The translations under genes were made by a program, and so were the position numbers. The notes below the pieces were generated by a model. The model did no database searches. It was not told where the DNA came from and was given only the letters and a program-made list of their open reading frames with translations. From Muribaculaceae bacterium (GTDB taxonomy: Bacteria; Bacteroidota; Bacteroidia; Bacteroidales; Muribaculaceae), in contig VSPO01000049.1 of NCBI GenBank assembly GCA_009775375.1, positions 1 through 22,321 on the forward strand: a stretch of DNA of 22,321 bases, written 5' to 3'. This document shows, one piece after another, positions 15,737-22,321 of this stretch (position 1 is the first letter of the stretch; each line of letters opens with the position of its first letter).

Positions 15737-16990
15737 ATGAAAGAACAGAATGTAAAGACAGCTTACGAGCTGGCAAAAGAGCGTTACGCCGCAATTGGCG
15801 TGGACACAGACAAAGTGCTCAAACTGATGCAGGATTTCCATCTCAGCATGCATTGCTGGCAGGCTGACGACGTGGCCGGCTTCGAGCCTCGCGACGGAGG
15901 ATTGACCGGAGGCATCCAGGTCAATGGCAACTATCCCGGCAAGGCCCGTAACATCGATGAGCTTCGCTCCGACATCCTGTATGCCATGAGCCTCATACCC
16001 GGCAAACACCGCCTTAATCTTCATGAAATCTACGGAGAATTTGGTGGCAAATACGTTGACCGCGACGAAGTGACCGTAGAGCATTTCCAGGGCTGGATCG
16101 ATTGGTCGCGTCAGAACGACGTGAAGCTTGACTTCAACTCCACATCATTTTCCCATCCAAAGAGCGGCGACCTTTCCCTTTCCAATCCCGACAAAGGCAT
16201 CCGTGATTTCTGGATTGAGCATTCGAAGAGATGTCGTGCCATTTCGCAGGCCATAGGCGAGGCACAGCAGGATCCTTGCATCATGAACACTTGGGTGCAC
16301 GACGGCAGCAAAGACATTACGGTCAACCGCTATATGTACCGCGAATTGCTTAAGGACTCCCTCGACCAGATATTCGAGCATAAGTACGACTGGATGAAGG
16401 ATTGCGTAGAGTCAAAAGTGTTCGGCATTGGCCTTGAGAGCTATACCGTAGGCTCCAACGACTTCTACACCGCATACGCCTCCAAACGCGACATGATGAT
16501 CACTCTCGACACGGGCCACTTCCATCCGACTGAGAGTGTCGCCGACAAGGTTTCCGCGATGTTGTTGTTCGTGCCTGAGCTTATGCTCCACGTATCCCGC
16601 CCCGTACGTTGGGATTCCGACCATGTGACAATCATGGACGACCCGACCCTCGACCTTTTCTCGGAAATCGTGCGTGCCGGCGCCCTCAACAGAGTGCACT
16701 ACGGCCTTGACTATTTCGACGGAACCCTTAACCGCATAGGTGCTTACGTGATAGGTTCACGCGCCGCTCAGAAATGCATGCTCAGAGCCCTGCTCGAACC
16801 GACTGCCACTCTCCGAGAGTATGAACTTTCCGACCGTCGTTTCCAGCGCCTTGCCCTTCTTGAAGAATGCAAGAACCTCCCCTGGAATGCTGTCTATGAT
16901 GAGTTCTGCCGCCTGAACGACGTGCCTGTCGGAGAAGACTACATCAAGGAAGTAGAGAAATACGAGTCAGAAGTGACTTCGAAACGATAA
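15737..16990 (+). CDS. rhaA: L-rhamnose isomerase
   Basis: The 417-residue cytoplasmic enzyme converts L-rhamnose to L-rhamnulose. It aligns along its whole length with E. coli RhaA (419 residues). SMHCWQ.DDV.GFE is near the N-terminus, GNYPGKARN near 70, and VESKVFGIGLESYTVGSN near 225. The metal ligands correspond with a constant offset of nine from E. coli numbering: Glu225, Asp258 and His261 (in DTGHFHPTE), and Asp293 and Asp295 (in RWDSDHV). Both metal sites therefore look intact. The gene follows rhaB by 3 bp and is probably translationally coupled. A GC-rich hairpin separates it from rhaT. Confidence 0.97.
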   Translation: MKEQNVKTAYELAKERYAAIGVDTDKVLKLMQDFHLSMHCWQADDVAGFEPRDGGLTGGIQVNGNYPGKARNIDELRSDILYAMSLIPGKHRLNLHEIYGEFGGKYVDRDEVTVEHFQGWIDWSRQNDVKLDFNSTSFSHPKSGDLSLSNPDKGIRDFWIEHSKRCRAISQAIGEAQQDPCIMNTWVHDGSKDITVNRYMYRELLKDSLDQIFEHKYDWMKDCVESKVFGIGLESYTVGSNDFYTAYASKRDMMITLDTGHFHPTESVADKVSAMLLFVPELMLHVSRPVRWDSDHVTIMDDPTLDLFSEIVRAGALNRVHYGLDYFDGTLNRIGAYVIGSRAAQKCMLRALLEPTATLREYELSDRRFQRLALLEECKNLPWNAVYDEFCRLNDVPVGEDYIKEVEKYESEVTSKR

Positions 16991-16999
16991 GACATAATC

Positions 17000-17036
17000 A
17001 GGCCGGGGCAGGGACTATTCCGTCCTGTCCCGGCCT
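17000..17036 (+). other. GC-rich intercistronic hairpin between rhaA and rhaT
   Basis: A 13-bp stem (17000-17012 with 17024-17036, one G-U pair) and an 11-nt loop starts 9 bp after the rhaA stop. AATC and GATT just outside can extend it past a small bulge. No T run follows, so it is more likely an mRNA processing or stabilising element, giving different levels of rhaBA and rhaTD, than a full terminator. Confidence 0.6.
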
Positions 17037-17051
17037 CATGATTCTACGACT

Positions 17052-18080
17052 ATGGAAATCATAATCGGTCTTTTTATCATAGCCATAGGCGCATTCTGCC
17101 AATCAAGTTGCTACGTCCCCATCAACAAGATAAAATCATGGAGCTGGGAGAGCTATTGGATCGTGCAGGGAGTCTTTGCATGGCTGTTGCTCCCTCTTCT
17201 CGGGGCTTTGTTGGCAATTCCGGAAGGGCATGGCCTATTTGAGCTATTCTCAAGGAATCCTGAAGCCACCGGCCTCACCATCCTTTTCGGAGTGTTATGG
17301 GGCATCGGAGGTCTGACATTCGGACTTTCCATGAGATATCTCGGAGTTGCTCTCGGGCAGTCAATCGCTCTTGGAACATGTGCCGGTCTTGGCACCATCC
17401 TCGGCCCCGTGGTATTGAATATGCTTTATCCGGGCCAGGGTATGCTCGCCACTTTGACAGCATCGGTCATAATAGGAGTGATTGTCACTCTTCTCGGCAT
17501 AGCGATAATCGGTCTGGCTGGTTCGATGAAAGCTTCTTCGCTCAGCGAAGAGGAGAAAAAGGCATCAGTGAAGGATTTTAATTTCCCGAAAGGCATAGCA
17601 GTGGCCTTGCTTTGCGGCTTAATGAGCGCATGCTTTGCAATCGGTCTTGCCGTAGGCGGGGAAATACGTTATGAAGGTGTCAATCCGATGTATGAGACCT
17701 TGCCTGCAACTTTCCTCGTCACGCTTGGAGGGTTCGTGACCAACGCTGTATATTGCTTTGCGCAGAACTCAAAGAACCATACCTGGGGAGATTATGCCAA
17801 AAAGAGCGTGTGGCTCAACAACCTTGTCTTCTGCATTATCGCCGGCGCCCTTTGGTATAGCCAGTTCTTCGGCCTTGCCCTCGGCAAGGGGTTCCTTACG
17901 GAATCCCCCGTATTGCTGACATTTGCATGGTGTATCCTTATGGCTTTGAATGTGGTGTTCTCCAATGTATGGGGAATAATCCTCAAGGAATGGAAAGGCT
18001 GCAGCCGTCAGACAATCACAGTGCTTCTCATAGGAATAATAGTGCTGATAATATCCACGTTCCTTCCGCAGTTGCTGTGA
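17052..18080 (+). CDS. rhaT: L-rhamnose/proton symporter
   Basis: The 342-residue inner-membrane protein matches the length of E. coli RhaT (344) and consists almost entirely of about ten hydrophobic segments. The first (MEIIIGLFIIAIGAFCQSSCY) leads into YVPINKIKSWSWESYW, a characteristic RhaT start. LSMRYLGVALGQSIALG and GLALGKGFL are further family-like motifs. It imports L-rhamnose with a proton, supplying RhaM and RhaA. Bacteroides species often use other permease types for deoxysugars, so the RhaT-type carrier is worth noting. It lies within the operon, 61 bp after rhaA and 63 bp before rhaD. Confidence 0.95.
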   Translation: MEIIIGLFIIAIGAFCQSSCYVPINKIKSWSWESYWIVQGVFAWLLLPLLGALLAIPEGHGLFELFSRNPEATGLTILFGVLWGIGGLTFGLSMRYLGVALGQSIALGTCAGLGTILGPVVLNMLYPGQGMLATLTASVIIGVIVTLLGIAIIGLAGSMKASSLSEEEKKASVKDFNFPKGIAVALLCGLMSACFAIGLAVGGEIRYEGVNPMYETLPATFLVTLGGFVTNAVYCFAQNSKNHTWGDYAKKSVWLNNLVFCIIAGALWYSQFFGLALGKGFLTESPVLLTFAWCILMALNVVFSNVWGIILKEWKGCSRQTITVLLIGIIVLIISTFLPQLL

Positions 18081-18083
18081 CGA

Positions 18084-18116
18084 CTGTAGACGCAAAAAAC
18101 TACAGATATTTTTTTA
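18084..18116 (+). terminator. Weak terminator-like stem between rhaT and rhaD
   Basis: A 6-bp stem CTGTAG/CTACAG (18084-18089 with 18100-18105) with a 10-nt loop is followed after three bases by a run of eight T or so. The stem is short, so at most partial termination before rhaD is expected. Confidence 0.3.
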
Positions 18117-18143
18117 ACTAAAGAAACAATAACAACAACAATC

Positions 18144-18953
18144 ATGTCAATATTAGATAACAGACCCGGACTTGCACGGGAAGTGGAAAATGTGGCGGAA
18201 GTGGCATCTTATCTTTGGCAAAAAGGATGGGCGGAACGCAACGGAGGAAACATCACTGTCAACGTGACGGAACACATCGACGATGAAATCCGCAAGATGC
18301 CTGCCATCAGCGAGCCTGTGGCCATAGGGGTCACTCTCCCCAATCTCAAGGGGTGCTACTTCTATTGCAAAGGCACCCAGAAAAGGATGAGAGACCTTGC
18401 CCGCTGGCCAATGCAGAATGGTTCTGTCATACGTATTCTCGACGACTGCGCCCATTATGAGATTATTGCCGACGAGCCCGTAAAGCCCACTTCAGAGTTG
18501 CCTTCGCATCTGTCGGTGCATAATTATCTCATTGGAAAAGGCTCCAACTACAAAGCCTCAGTCCATACTCATCCCATCGAACTCGTGGCCATGACCCACA
18601 ATCCTGAGTTTCTTAAAAAAGACGTACTGACCAAGATATTGTGGAGCATGATTCCGGAGACCAAGGCTTTTGCTCCGAGAGGACTTGGGATCGTGCCCTA
18701 CATGCTTCCGTCGAGCAATGAGCTTGCCGACGCTACCATCAAGGCAATCGACGACAATTATGATGTCGTGATGTGGGAGAAGCACGGAGTCTTCGCAGTA
18801 GAGGAGGATGTCATGAGCGCTTTCGACCAGATCGACGTGCTCAACAAGAGTGCCAACATCTATATGTGTGCCCGGTCTATGGGATTCATGCCCGACGGGA
18901 TGAGCGAGGAGCAGATGATAGAGATCTCCACCGTGTTCAACCTTCCTAAATAA
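18144..18953 (+). CDS. rhaD: Rhamnulose-1-phosphate aldolase
   Basis: The 269-residue class II aldolase (aldolase II/adducin fold) cleaves L-rhamnulose 1-phosphate to dihydroxyacetone phosphate and L-lactaldehyde in the cytoplasm. Zinc ligands His141 and His143 (in VHTHPIELV) and His214 (in WEKHGVF) and the catalytic acid Glu118 (in TSELPSHL) are all present at nearly the E. coli RhaD positions (141, 143, 212 and 117). The N-terminal WAERNGGNITVN and the KGTQKRMRDL segment support RhaD rather than fuculose-phosphate aldolase, which is shorter. It is followed after 6 bp by the GH105-type gene, so extracellular depolymerisation and rhamnose catabolism share a transcript. Confidence 0.96.
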   Translation: MSILDNRPGLAREVENVAEVASYLWQKGWAERNGGNITVNVTEHIDDEIRKMPAISEPVAIGVTLPNLKGCYFYCKGTQKRMRDLARWPMQNGSVIRILDDCAHYEIIADEPVKPTSELPSHLSVHNYLIGKGSNYKASVHTHPIELVAMTHNPEFLKKDVLTKILWSMIPETKAFAPRGLGIVPYMLPSSNELADATIKAIDDNYDVVMWEKHGVFAVEEDVMSAFDQIDVLNKSANIYMCARSMGFMPDGMSEEQMIEISTVFNLPK

Positions 18954-18959
18954 CCGGAT

Positions 18960-20333
18960 ATGAAGACAACAGGATTAATGGTGGCCGCTCTGGCTGCCGC
19001 GATGTCGCTTGCCTCATGCTCGGAGAAAACGCAGGGAAAAGCCGAGGAGGAGATCAATGATTCCACCACGCCCCTGCATCTTCTGACGCCTGACTATAAG
19101 ACTCCTTACGGAGAACTCGACAAGGACTCTGTCAAAGCCGACATCGACCGGCTTTTTGCCTATGTCGATGAGGTCACTCCGGCCAAGATGACCGATGGGA
19201 AAGTGAATCAGGGGACGTATAGGCTCACGAGCTATGAATGGGGCGTGATGTATGACGCGCTTCTTGACGCCGCCAAAATCACCGGCGACAAGCGATATTC
19301 CGATTATGTCTCCGACAGAATTGGATTCCTTGCCGCCCAGGCTGCCGACTTCAAGGGAGACCCTAAGGAAGACGGACAGCTTCGTCAAGTGGTGGCTCCG
19401 GCCAATCTTGACGATGCCGGGGCTATGAGCGGAGCATGGATGAGGGCTCAGATGGCTGACTCCACGCTTAAACTCCAGCCAGTCATAGAGAATTATTGGA
19501 AGATTGTGGAGACAACTCCAATAAAGCTTTCCGACGGCACCATCGCACGCAATCGCCCCCACCATTCAGCAGTCTGGCTCGACGATATGTTCATGGCGTT
19601 GCCGTCGATGGCCGTCAGAAGCCAATATGCCAACGATCCCGCTCAGCTCGACAAGGCGGCAGAAATTGCCGTCGGGTTCTTTAAGAGAATGTGGATGCCG
19701 GAGAAGAAAATTTTCCGCCACGGATATGTGGAGGGAAAGGAATTCCAACCCTCCTTTGCCTGGGGCAGGGCCAATGGCTGGGCCATCCTGACGATGAGCC
19801 AGCTTCTTGATTATTTGCCCGAAAATCATCCCCGCCGCGCAGAAATCCTCAAGACATTTCAGGAGCATGCCGCCGGGTTGGCTGAGCTTCAGGGAATCGA
19901 CGGATTCTGGCATCAGCTGCTCGACCGCCCCGAGACTTATGAGGAGACTTCGGCAACGGCAATCTTCGCATATGCCCTTGCTCATGGCGTCAATGAAGGA
20001 TGGCTCGACCCGGTGACGTTCGGCCCCGTCGCACAGCTTGCCTGGGAGGCGGTTGCATCCAAAATCAATGAGAAGGGAGAAGTGGAAGACGTATGCGTTG
20101 GCACGGGAATGGGATTCGATCCCGCTTTCTATGCCTATCGCCCTGTCAGCGTAAAGGCCGCTCATGGATATGGCCCGGCCCTTTGGGCGGGGGCTGAGAT
20201 GATTAGGTTGCTTACCACGCAATTCCCTCGGCAGAACGACAGCGCCGTCCACTACTACAAGATTGATCCGGAAAACACCAACCCGCTTTTCTCACTTGAT
20301 GAAAACGGGAAGGCCTTAACAGTGTTGCATTGA
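18960..20333 (+). CDS. Lipoprotein GH105/GH88-type unsaturated rhamnogalacturonyl hydrolase
   Basis: The 457-residue protein begins with a lipoprotein signal: LASC lipobox with Cys20, followed by SEK. The rest is an alpha/alpha-barrel of the YteR/YesR type. RLTSYEWGVMYDALLDAA, NRPHHSAVWLDDMFMALPS (Asp208/Asp209, one of which is the expected general acid), SFAWGRANGWAI, DGFWHQLLDRPETYEETSATA, and HGYGPALWAGAEMI are typical. It hydrates the terminal 4,5-unsaturated galacturonyl residue of lyase products and releases L-rhamnose. It is longer than the cytoplasmic Bacillus enzymes (about 370) because it carries the anchor and linker, and so acts in the periplasm or at the outer membrane. The last bases overlap the next gene by 4 nt. 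Confidence 0.88.
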   Translation: MKTTGLMVAALAAAMSLASCSEKTQGKAEEEINDSTTPLHLLTPDYKTPYGELDKDSVKADIDRLFAYVDEVTPAKMTDGKVNQGTYRLTSYEWGVMYDALLDAAKITGDKRYSDYVSDRIGFLAAQAADFKGDPKEDGQLRQVVAPANLDDAGAMSGAWMRAQMADSTLKLQPVIENYWKIVETTPIKLSDGTIARNRPHHSAVWLDDMFMALPSMAVRSQYANDPAQLDKAAEIAVGFFKRMWMPEKKIFRHGYVEGKEFQPSFAWGRANGWAILTMSQLLDYLPENHPRRAEILKTFQEHAAGLAELQGIDGFWHQLLDRPETYEETSATAIFAYALAHGVNEGWLDPVTFGPVAQLAWEAVASKINEKGEVEDVCVGTGMGFDPAFYAYRPVSVKAAHGYGPALWAGAEMIRLLTTQFPRQNDSAVHYYKIDPENTNPLFSLDENGKALTVLH

Positions 20334-21214
20334 TGAGGATACTACCGATATTGATGTTATGCACCGGTCTGACCGCAATGGCTCAGACCGATGCCTACAT
20401 AAAGATACATGACAGCCATGAGAGGCATCCGCGGGCCTTGGCCATTGAATTCCCCGGGGACACACCTTTCCCGGCCGACTATGATGCCCTTTACGGGCAT
20501 GGAGCCGTGTTGGAAAATCCGTGGCTTGCTGTCAGAATCTATATGGATGCCCGTCAGAGCATCGACCTCTATCTGAAGCAGACGCCTCGTCTTGAGCTTG
20601 ACCGCACAGGATTCTATTCCACCAAGGAGATGGTGGATGCCGGAGACGGATGCGATGTATTATGGGCCGGGAAATCGGTGGCAATGGGATCATTCAGGGG
20701 CTATCAGAATGGAAATCCCGTGACGATTGACAGTGTCGCCGTAAGAGGGCAGCGTGTCGTGGACAATCACACAGTGCAGATCTATGACAAGGACTGGATT
20801 TTCAACGGACATCCAATTCAAATGACCCAGACGTATAGCGTTTCTCCCGACTCACGGAATATCGACGTTGTGGTCGAGCTCGAAGGGTATGCCCCTTCCG
20901 ACGTGTTCGCCACGGGAGTCCAGAAGATAGAGCACGATAATGAGGGTTTCATCCTTAAGAACGGCATAGCCGGATCTTGGGGAAACAACATCCCTGACAA
21001 GGCTCATCCGGATTGGATAGAGACTGTTGGACTCGGAATCAAGGTGAATCCTGACAACATAGTCTCGGCCAAAGAAGATGACCTTAACTATCTTTTCCTT
21101 CTCCGTCCGGACAAGGAAGGAAAAATCAGGTATACGATAACAGCCTCGGGGACAAGAGAGAAAGATGGCTTCAAGACTTCTAAAGATTGGTTTGAGGAAG
21201 TAAAGAAGCTTTAG
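20330..21214 (+). CDS. Secreted DUF4861-like protein
   Basis: The 294-residue protein has a signal peptide at about 1-19 (LTAMAQ). The rest is beta-rich and resembles DUF4861 proteins: YGHGAVLENPWLAVRIYMD, GFYSTKEMVDAGDGCDVLW, SFRGYQ.G.P, and KIEHD near 205. DUF4861 proteins often accompany GH105 and pectin genes in Bacteroidota; the biochemical role is not known to me. It could be an uncharacterised glycosidase, lyase or binding protein. The ATGA overlap with the GH105-type gene suggests translational coupling and a linked function. A second in-frame ATG follows immediately at 20333. It is the last gene of the rhamnose operon. Confidence 0.75.
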   Translation: MMRILPILMLCTGLTAMAQTDAYIKIHDSHERHPRALAIEFPGDTPFPADYDALYGHGAVLENPWLAVRIYMDARQSIDLYLKQTPRLELDRTGFYSTKEMVDAGDGCDVLWAGKSVAMGSFRGYQNGNPVTIDSVAVRGQRVVDNHTVQIYDKDWIFNGHPIQMTQTYSVSPDSRNIDVVVELEGYAPSDVFATGVQKIEHDNEGFILKNGIAGSWGNNIPDKAHPDWIETVGLGIKVNPDNIVSAKEDDLNYLFLLRPDKEGKIRYTITASGTREKDGFKTSKDWFEEVKKL

Positions 21215-21230
21215 AGCGCTCTTAAGGAAT

Positions 21231-21300
21231 AAGACACTTTACCCACAAGACCCGGCCTTTCATTGCAATGAGGGGCCGGGTCTTGTGGGTAAAGTGTCTT
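21231..21300. terminator. 27-bp perfect inverted repeat between convergent genes (probable bidirectional terminator)
   Basis: The arms 21231-21257 and 21274-21300 pair perfectly over 27 bp around a 16-nt loop, which itself contains the palindrome CATTGCAATG. It lies 16 bp after the DUF4861 gene and 11 bp before the end of the minus-strand GlsB-like gene, where convergent transcripts meet. Flanking T tracts are weak (CTTTCTG on plus, CTTATTCC on minus), but the stem is exceptionally stable. Confidence 0.75.
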
Positions 21301-21311
21301 TCTGTTTACGC

Positions 21312-21563
21312 TCAGCGCGACATGGTCTTGCTGATAAGGCCTACTATCCAAAGCAGGAAAATGGCTCCCACCACCGAAGTGATAAGACTTCCGATGATGC
21401 CTCCGGCCGTGATTCCGAGAAGTCCGAAAAGCCACCCTCCAAGCACGCCGCCGATTATACCAACTACGAGATTAACGATGATTCCAAAACCACCACCGTG
21501 CATTAATCTAACGGCAACGAATCCCGCTACCATGCCAATAAGAATGTACCACAAGAAGCTCAT
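21312..21563 (-). CDS. GlsB/YeaQ/YmgE-family small membrane protein
   Basis: The 83-residue protein is almost wholly hydrophobic, with three predicted transmembrane helices (about 3-20, 26-48 and 55-78). It has the family's glycine-rich signatures: LIGMVAGFVA, GIIVNLVVGIIGGVLGG and GLLGITAGGIIGSLITSVVGA. These transglycosylase-associated-like inner-membrane proteins are linked to general stress responses, but the mechanism is not established. The gene is convergent with the rhamnose operon and separated from it by the large hairpin. It follows the AlaX-like gene with a 181-bp gap. I saw no clear Bacteroides promoter element in that gap, only an imperfect hairpin (21671-21700). Confidence 0.92.
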   Translation of the reverse strand: MSFLWYILIGMVAGFVAVRLMHGGGFGIIVNLVVGIIGGVLGGWLFGLLGITAGGIIGSLITSVVGAIFLLWIVGLISKTMSR

Positions 21564-21744
21564 AACGATGTGTTTTCTAATTTGTTATTATTCGGTTCCT
21601 TATTTGTTTGGCCTTATATCAATTTTTCCCGGCATGATAACCGTAGCCTTAAAATTGAATATTGCAAGAGCCGCTTCTACTGCTTTATGGCAGAAAGCGG
21701 TATAGTCAGAAAACGATTATGGCATCATTATGGTTCAAATAGTT

Positions 21745-22215
21745 TTATCCCAACCGGAAAACAAGGCGTTGCACGCCGTTGTCATACCGGCTGCTCGAAA
21801 TGCGGAACTCTCCTATTTCTGAAGTGCGTCTTACGTGGGCTCCCGCGCAAAGACATTGGTCATAATTGCCTATATGCACAATCCTGACGGTTGCGGAAGC
21901 GTCGTCGGGAAGTCGCGACATATCGAATCTTTTCATGGCTTCCTCCTGGGAAACAAATTCTTCAGTCACCTCCACATCCTCTGCGATGATGGAATTGATT
22001 TCTTCTTCAAGTTGTCGGATTTCTTCAGCTGAAAGTTGGGAGGGAAGGTGATAGTCGAGTTTGCTTTTCTTGCGCTCCACGTGCGCGCTGAATGCCCTTC
22101 CATGTCCGTATTTGCGAGCCATCAGGCCATTGAGAAGATGTTCGGCCGAGTGCATGGGCGGGTATTCTGCCTTATTGTGGCTGTTGAGTTGGGGTTGCTG
22201 ATTGTTGTTCTCCAT
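21745..22215 (-). CDS. AlaX-like alanyl-tRNA editing protein (tRNA_SAD domain)
   Basis: The 156-residue protein has the zinc-site pattern of the AlaRS/ThrRS second additional domain. MHSAEHLLNG provides His22 and His26 (HxxxH), and CLCAGAHVRRTSEIGEFRI provides Cys123 and His127, the counterpart of CGGTHV..TGEIG..I. Free-standing versions deacylate mischarged Ser-tRNA(Ala) or Gly-tRNA(Ala) in the cytoplasm. The Thr of CGGTHV is Ala here. No AlaRS catalytic domain is attached, and there is no membrane segment. The start at 22215 precedes a Gln/Asn-rich N-terminus (MENNNQQ); the HxxxH lies close behind, as expected for the short AlaX class. It is unrelated to the sugar genes. Confidence 0.82.
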   Translation of the reverse strand: MENNNQQPQLNSHNKAEYPPMHSAEHLLNGLMARKYGHGRAFSAHVERKKSKLDYHLPSQLSAEEIRQLEEEINSIIAEDVEVTEEFVSQEEAMKRFDMSRLPDDASATVRIVHIGNYDQCLCAGAHVRRTSEIGEFRISSSRYDNGVQRLVFRLG

Positions 22216-22321
22216 ATTTTAGTGGATTATTGTGATGGTTAAATCAATAGTTCGTTAAAAATTTGAATTAGAAATTCATGCTGTAAAACATATCCATATT
22301 ATTGATTTCCAACAAAATAAG

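Noticed and set aside
19566..20252. 228-aa minus-strand open frame within the GH105-type gene
   Set aside because: It is a shadow of the conserved alpha/alpha-barrel coding region.
21671..21700. Imperfect hairpin downstream of the AlaX-like gene
   Set aside because: The stem has mismatches and no T run follows on the minus strand.

Overview
The window looks like a chromosomal segment of a Bacteroidota bacterium, most likely order Bacteroidales and possibly Muribaculaceae (the family is inference only). The pointers are Bacteroides-type promoters (TTTG or TTG, then about 19-20 bp, then TAnnTTTG), weak Shine-Dalgarno sequences, a periplasmic-propeller/Y_Y_Y/AraC regulator of the kind known from this phylum, and many secreted enzymes with signal peptides. 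I found no mobile element, CRISPR array or rRNA.

Left flank (1-4840): tRNA-Gly(GCC) and tRNA-Leu(GAG), each without an encoded CCA, are followed by a strong terminator. Two separately terminated minus-strand genes follow: a 991-aa secreted GH2 glycosidase and a 223-aa secreted SGNH hydrolase. Divergent from the latter is a 147-aa membrane-anchored coiled-coil protein resembling the tail of stomatin/SPFH proteins.

Central block (4989-14144, all plus): a second secreted GH2 enzyme (beta-galactosidase-like), L-rhamnose mutarotase (rhaM), a CE12-type rhamnogalacturonan acetylesterase, a protein with two complete CE12-like esterase domains in tandem, and a 965-aa membrane regulator. The regulator has the propeller, Y_Y_Y domain, transmembrane helix and AraC domain of a hybrid two-component system (HTCS) but lacks the histidine kinase and receiver.

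Rhamnose operon (14312-21214, all plus): rhamnulokinase (rhaB), L-rhamnose isomerase (rhaA), L-rhamnose/H+ symporter (rhaT), rhamnulose-1-phosphate aldolase (rhaD), a lipoprotein GH105/GH88-type unsaturated rhamnogalacturonyl hydrolase and a DUF4861-like secreted protein. A good Bacteroides promoter precedes rhaB. The operon ends at a 27-bp perfect inverted repeat. Beyond it, on the minus strand, are a small GlsB/YeaQ/YmgE membrane protein and an AlaX-like alanyl-tRNA editing protein.

Taken together, the locus handles the last steps of pectin (rhamnogalacturonan I) use. Esterases remove acetyl groups, GH2 enzymes probably trim side chains, and the GH105 enzyme releases L-rhamnose from unsaturated disaccharides. 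RhaT imports the sugar, RhaM interconverts its anomers, and RhaA, RhaB and RhaD convert it to DHAP and L-lactaldehyde. No SusC/SusD pair, polysaccharide lyase, GH106 or lactaldehyde reductase is present, so backbone capture and cleavage must be encoded elsewhere. The most notable points are the kinase-less membrane AraC regulator, the tandem double esterase, and an ATTGCAAT palindrome upstream of three sugar-related genes.
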